Position numbers and translations under genes: made by a program
Part shown: piece by piece, positions 6,349 through 9,219 of the stretch
Position numbering within the stretch: position 1 is the first letter of the stretch
Layout of the letters: each line of letters starts with the position of its first letter
The notes under the pieces: generated by a model
The model's input: only the letters and a program-made list of their open reading frames with translations
Databases searched by the model: none
Told to the model about the DNA's origin: nothing
Assembly (NCBI GenBank): GCA_022866645.1
Contig: JALHUQ010000454.1
Coordinates: forward strand, 1-9,219
DNA length: 9,219 nucleotides
Direction of reading: 5' to 3'
DNA from: Woeseiaceae bacterium
GTDB lineage: Bacteria > Pseudomonadota > Gammaproteobacteria > Steroidobacterales > Woeseiaceae

Positions 6349-7944
6349 CTAAGGTGCCGGGCAAGCCGGCACAGCGGAATAGTCAATAACCAGGGGCAGG
6401 GGCAATGCTCCTTCACTGCCGTCAATTTTTGGATCACGAGCAATCACACCGAGGACTTCACCCCCTGTGAAATTGAGGCCGAGAAGCTCGATTGCAGCTG
6501 TTTTCGAGCCTTGCGGCGTTACAATCGCGTCGTACATGCCGTTGGCTATCGACAACACGGGCGTGCTGGCGCCAAACGGTACAGCCGGAATAGTCGGTGT
6601 GACCATCGGGTCGCTAATGTCTGTTCCGGCCGCAACCAGGTAGAGATCAACTTCCGCCGTGCTGGGCGAGGCATGCGTGATGCGCAGTTTGGTCTCGGTG
6701 AAAACACTGCGTGTATCGCCCGCCAATGGCAATGCAGTGATCGCCGGACTGCCCTGACTCAGGAACCCGGAGACTATTGCAGTTGCTTCATCACCCTGGT
6801 TCACAGCAAGTGGAAACTGCAACGCGACGATGTTGTTGTCGGCGTTCGCTGCGATACTGATGGTGTAGTCGCCGGGAGCAGGAACACTGCTGATGTCGCA
6901 ATACTCGCCAAACGATACGTTACGCACGAGCGCGATCGCCTCGTTTTCAGGAGTGGCGTTCACATCGGCCAGGATATCGACTGCCGGAGCGTCCGGAGAA
7001 AGGTGGACCGCTACGACGGAGGCTGGCGTATTTGCATCTTTCAATTGTGCCGCCGTGGTGCCGTCCAGCACGATAAGCGTTACCGGCGAGTTGCCAGGCC
7101 CGACGTTGTCAACCGCGACGATCATCAAATCGGCGCCAGCAGGCAGTTCGATCTCGCCCGAGTCGAAAACAGCAGTCTTCGTAGCATCGCCTGCAACAGC
7201 AATTCGTATCTGGTAGAACCCGGCAGGAACCTCAAGCCGGCCAGTGAAATCCTCGAAAGCGAGCGGAGTCATCGCACCGTTAACCGGCGCGCTTCCGATC
7301 AGGTCGGCGCCGGGTGCCGTCACGTAGACATCGACGGGTGGCGCGGAAGCTGATGCGTGTACCACCTGAGCACGGAAGTAGCCGTCGGCTATACGCTCAC
7401 CGGAGTTGTTGACGACCGCCAGGGCACGAATACCGTCTGCAACGGTGTTAACGGCAATAACGCTCGCTTCTGTGTTGTAGTCGAGATTGATATTTTCGTC
7501 GATGACAACAACATTACCAGCGGGCGTGATTGCTTCGACCTGCACGACGTTTTCCTCAACGACGGCTAGAAATCCCGAACCCTGTGTATAGTCGACGTCC
7601 GTAAGTGCTGTCGCCCCATTGACCCAGATATTTACAGCAGGTGCATCCGGTGACGCGTGCAGCGCACGAATCAGCGGAGTCGCTGCGCATTCCAGTAATT
7701 CCGTTGACGTGACTTCGTTCGAATCCAGAACGTCGTTCCGGTTCGTGTCCAGGCCGCTATCCAGCGCAAGACCACCACCGAGGCAAACGGCATCACCTTT
7801 CGGGATGTCGCGAGTTGCGACCAGCGAGTTGAATCCATCTGACCCGTTGCTGCCATTTGCACCGTCCATACCGTCATCGCCTTCGCATGCGGCGAGGAAG
7901 AAGCCTGCAAACAGCAGTGTTGCCAGGTAAGTCGTTTGTTTCAT
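6349..7944 (-). CDS. Surface lipoprotein: collagen-like stretch, DUF7151-like module, four DUF4397-type repeats
   Basis: A 531-residue lipoprotein. The signal peptide ends in lipobox LAAC with acylated C20. Next comes a short Gly-X-Y stretch, GDDGMDGANGSNGSDG (22-37). Residues 38-90 form a DUF7151-like module with two cysteines (C54, C86) and an EF-hand-like acidic loop DTNRNDVLDSNE (66-77). Four DUF4397-type beta modules follow, each opening with a similar strand: LHASPDAPAVNIWVNG (95-110), VHASASAPPVDVYVTAPG (195-212), VHLSPDAPAVDILAD (313-327) and THASPSTAEVDLYLVAAG (423-440). Periods are about 100-120 residues. DUF4397 proteins are secreted or surface proteins of uncertain, perhaps adhesive, function. 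I chose ATG 7944, which has GGAG 6 nt upstream and puts the signal peptide first; ATG 7956 adds MEID and has no ribosome site. Monocistronic, with its own terminator. Confidence 0.9.
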   Translation of the reverse strand: MKQTTYLATLLFAGFFLAACEGDDGMDGANGSNGSDGFNSLVATRDIPKGDAVCLGGGLALDSGLDTNRNDVLDSNEVTSTELLECAATPLIRALHASPDAPAVNIWVNGATALTDVDYTQGSGFLAVVEENVVQVEAITPAGNVVVIDENINLDYNTEASVIAVNTVADGIRALAVVNNSGERIADGYFRAQVVHASASAPPVDVYVTAPGADLIGSAPVNGAMTPLAFEDFTGRLEVPAGFYQIRIAVAGDATKTAVFDSGEIELPAGADLMIVAVDNVGPGNSPVTLIVLDGTTAAQLKDANTPASVVAVHLSPDAPAVDILADVNATPENEAIALVRNVSFGEYCDISSVPAPGDYTISIAANADNNIVALQFPLAVNQGDEATAIVSGFLSQGSPAITALPLAGDTRSVFTETKLRITHASPSTAEVDLYLVAAGTDISDPMVTPTIPAVPFGASTPVLSIANGMYDAIVTPQGSKTAAIELLGLNFTGGEVLGVIARDPKIDGSEGALPLPLVIDYSAVPACPAP

Positions 7945-8002
7945 GTCAATCTCCATACGATTAATGTGTACGAAGATGGTACTGACGGCGCCCTGTCAAT
8001 TC

Positions 8003-8042
8003 TGTCTGCTTAGGTAACAGTCTGTATCAGGATGTAACTACG
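8003..8042. promoter_or_regulatory. Helically phased GTAAC repeat array (candidate response-regulator operator)
   Basis: On the plus strand GTAAC (8014), GTATC (8024) and GTAAC (8034) recur at exactly 10-bp steps, with a weaker TGTCTG unit at 8003. The last two units match the site upstream of the lipid operon at 11 of 15 positions (ATGTAAC shared outright). The array lies 70 nt upstream of the lipoprotein ATG and about 155 nt upstream of the 8195 start, so it could act on either gene. A minus-strand TTGACA at 7994-7999 directly abuts it, but I find no good -10 box for it. Confidence 0.4.
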
Positions 8043-8074
8043 GCCAACTTTTGCGCTTTGGCTTCGGGTGCCAT
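8027..8074 (-). CDS. Possible 15-codon leader ORF with strong ribosome site
   Basis: ATG 8074 on the minus strand is preceded after 6 nt by GGAG within a GGAGGAG run (8081-8087), a better ribosome site than most genes here have. It encodes MAPEAKAQKLAVVTS then TGA inside the GTAAC array. It points toward the lipoprotein gene 82 nt downstream. It could be a leader peptide, the remnant of a lost gene, or chance. No regulatory hairpin is evident. Confidence 0.2.
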   Translation of the reverse strand: MAPEAKAQKLAVVTS

Positions 8075-8194
8075 GACATCCTCCTCCGCGGCGGCAGGCA
8101 TTGGCTATCCGATCGCCACTAGCGTACTGTGCGCCCTTGTGATTTTTGCGTCGCTAAGAGTTACAACATTAATTGAAACCATAAGGAACAAAAA

Positions 8195-8644
8195 ATGAAA
8201 TTACAGCATATGCTGGTTGGAATTGTTTTAGCCGGGTTCGCAAATATTGCGAGTGCCGACCTCGACGCCTGGACGGACTACGACATCAGCTCGACTGTTT
8301 CGAACGTCACGACAGTCAAAGTTGATTCGAACATGATCGACAAATACCTCGAGGGAATAAGAACCACATGGGCTCCGTCGAATGATGCCGCCATCGCATT
8401 GGGGCAGATCAAAAGTTATAATATTTATGTTAGCGAATTGGCGAATAGCGGTGACTTCAATGTCGTTCTCGTCGTGACGATGGACAACATCGCAGACATG
8501 CAGCCAGACAAGGCAAGGTACGATGCTTTCATGAAGAAATGGGGCGAAGAGAATCAGAAGAAGTCCGACGCGGTAGTCGTGACCTATCCGGATATTCGTA
8601 CGATAACAGGCGAATATTTGTTACGTGAGATTACGTTTAAGTAA
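8195..8644 (+). CDS. Small secreted protein of unknown function
   Basis: A 149-residue protein with a clear Sec signal peptide (hydrophobic 7-19, cleavage likely after ASA at 19-21). The mature part of about 128 residues alternates predicted strands and helices. There is a tryptophan pair (W26, W59), a central strand pair SYNIYVSEL and FNVVLVVTM, a helix with YDAFMKKWGEENQKK, and a C-terminal strand with YLLREITFK. The layout is reminiscent of small ferredoxin-like alpha/beta barrels (Dabb or NIPSNAP type), but I do not recognise the family. No cysteines are present, so it is not a disulfide protein. AAGGA at 8183-8187, 7 nt before ATG, is a good ribosome site. Single gene with its own strong terminator. 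The GTAAC array upstream may control it. Confidence 0.85.
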   Translation: MKLQHMLVGIVLAGFANIASADLDAWTDYDISSTVSNVTTVKVDSNMIDKYLEGIRTTWAPSNDAAIALGQIKSYNIYVSELANSGDFNVVLVVTMDNIADMQPDKARYDAFMKKWGEENQKKSDAVVVTYPDIRTITGEYLLREITFK

Positions 8645-8677
8645 ACGATTTCGCTTTTACGCAATTTTGAAAAAAAC

Positions 8678-8709
8678 AGGCCTTCCTGATTTATCAGGAA
8701 GGCCTTTTT
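8678..8709 (+). terminator. Strong rho-independent terminator after the 8195 gene
   Basis: A perfect 12-bp stem AGGCCTTCCTGA / TCAGGAAGGCCT (8678-8689 and 8694-8705) with a TTTA loop is followed by TTTTT (8705-8709). A run of A before the stem (8670-8676) means it could also stop minus-strand transcription. Confidence 0.95.
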
Positions 8710-8773
8710 CTCGGGTCGCTGTTGGTCAACCGGCAGCCCCGCCTCCGCGCGGTCGCAATGAACTTAGCCTGCC

Positions 8774-8801
8774 TTAACGCACAAATTAAGCGACATATGA
8801 T
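8774..8801 (+). promoter_or_regulatory. Candidate promoter of the signal-peptide ORF and thioredoxin gene
   Basis: TTAACG (8774-8779, 4 of 6) and TATGAT (8796-8801, 5 of 6) are separated by 16 nt. The -10 box lies inside an inverted repeat GACAT-N6-ATGTC (8792-8807), a possible operator. Predicted start near 8808. Confidence 0.4.
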
Positions 8802-8838
8802 AATGTCATCATCAATAAAAATACGAAATGGATACACC

Positions 8839-8925
8839 ATGAACAAGCCTCTTCAATTAATCGTAGCGTTCGCGGCCACATTCGTTTTCTTGGCGGCACC
8901 GCAGACCGTCGCTGCTGCGGAGTAA
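8839..8925 (+). CDS. 28-codon signal-peptide-like ORF preceding the thioredoxin gene
   Basis: ATG 8839 encodes 28 residues that are essentially a Sec signal peptide: MNKPL, a hydrophobic core LIVAFAATFVFLAA (7-20), then QTVAAAE and TAA. It ends 3 nt before the thioredoxin start and lies in the same reading frame, so one TAA separates a signal peptide from a thioredoxin fold. Its last codons (GCG GAG TAA) form the Shine-Dalgarno GGAG of the next gene. Its own ribosome site is weak. It could be a small membrane peptide, a leader for coupling, or what remains of a secreted fusion. The longer frame starting at 8722 runs through the intergenic promoter and is not credible. Confidence 0.4.
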   Translation: MNKPLQLIVAFAATFVFLAAPQTVAAAE

Positions 8926-8928
8926 ATC

Positions 8929-9219
8929 TTGGCGAAAACACCCTCTCAAATGCTGCCCCTGGGCACCTCGGCGCCGGCATTCAGCCTTGTGGATGCCGAC
9001 GGCGCCCTGCACTCGCTCGACGATGCGGCTGGCAGTCGCGCCTGTCTTGTGATGTTCATCTGCAATCATTGCCCGTTCGTCATTCATGTGGCTGACGAGC
9101 TTGCGCGGCTCGGTCGCGATTGCCAGGCGCAGAACGTGGCCGTGTTTGCGATCAACAGTAACGATTTCAAAAATTACCCGGCCGACGGGCCTGAGAAAAT
9201 GAAGGAACAGTCGGCTCTG
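8929..9219 (+). CDS. Thioredoxin-fold protein, AhpC/TSA type with CNHC motif (N-terminal part)
   Basis: The first 97 codons are present; the gene runs off the window. LGTSAPAFSLVDADG (11-25) is the usual peroxiredoxin-like opening, and VMFICNHCPFV (41-51) carries the redox pair C45 and C48 in the position of the thioredoxin CxxC. The stretch VAVFAINSNDFKNYPADGPEKM (70-91) is typical of the PRX-like thioredoxin-family proteins with a CNHCP motif. Likely a cytoplasmic thiol oxidoreductase; the substrate is unknown. I chose TTG 8929: it gives (M)AKTPSQMLPLG, which matches the usual N-terminus of the family, and GGAG (8919-8922) lies 6 nt upstream. ATG 8950 is an in-frame alternative without a good ribosome site. 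Confidence 0.9.
   Translation, partial: MAKTPSQMLPLGTSAPAFSLVDADGALHSLDDAAGSRACLVMFICNHCPFVIHVADELARLGRDCQAQNVAVFAINSNDFKNYPADGPEKMKEQSAL

Noticed and set aside
6511..7353. A 280-codon plus-strand open frame opposite the DUF4397 lipoprotein gene
   Set aside because: Its translation is rich in Arg and Cys, has no domain character, and lies wholly antisense to a gene with signal peptide, repeats, ribosome site and terminator.
7991..8010. A Pho box (CTGTCA repeats) upstream of the lipoprotein gene
   Set aside because: CTGTCA and CTGTCT are 9 bp apart rather than the 11 bp of PhoB sites, and the second unit is degenerate.

Overview
This window looks like chromosomal DNA from a free-living gammaproteobacterium, probably marine or sediment-dwelling. 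The evidence is protein similarity by eye (Blc-type lipocalin, OmpR/CpxR-type two-component pair, DUF4397 lipoprotein) and moderate GC content. I cannot name a genus. I see no tRNA, rRNA, CRISPR array, insertion sequence or phage gene.

Layout. Everything from 7944 down to 1 reads on the minus strand, and everything from 8195 onward on the plus strand. From left to right the window holds: the start of an FAD-dependent amine-oxidase-like protein (1-425, cut by the window edge); a Blc-type lipocalin lipoprotein (430-960); a secreted DUF6134-like protein (962-1618); a DUF1295 membrane protein (1615-2412); a DUF2878 membrane protein (2412-2957); a cyclopropane-fatty-acid-synthase-like SAM methyltransferase (2959-4008); a 173-bp gap with a promoter and a possible operator; a histidine kinase (4182-5519) and its response regulator (5512-6207); a terminator; and a 531-residue surface lipoprotein with four DUF4397-type repeats (6349-7944). 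Then comes a 250-bp divergent intergenic region with a helically phased GTAAC repeat array, a small secreted protein of unknown function (8195-8644) with a strong terminator, a 28-codon signal-peptide-only ORF (8839-8925), and the start of a thioredoxin-fold protein with a CNHC motif (8929-end).

How the genes fit together. The six genes from the methyltransferase to the FAD protein abut or overlap (gaps of 1-4 nt, overlaps of 1-4 nt), so they form one translationally coupled operon. A CFA-like methyltransferase with an amine-oxidase-type flavoprotein is a recurrent pairing in modification of phospholipid acyl chains: plant cyclopropane synthases fuse the two, and 10-methyl and furan fatty acid pathways use related parts. 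DUF1295 (steroid-reductase-like), DUF2878 and the lipocalin would supply membrane and envelope steps. The likely role is modification of unsaturated membrane acyl chains under envelope or oxidative stress, but the product cannot be read from sequence.

The most interesting point is regulatory. The two-component pair sits directly upstream of the operon. A GTAA-N6-GTAA tandem site, resembling the CpxR box, lies just upstream of the operon promoter. The same half-site recurs as three copies at exact 10-bp spacing between the lipoprotein and 8195 genes. This suggests a local regulon of lipid modification, surface lipoprotein and secreted protein under one kinase. That is an inference.
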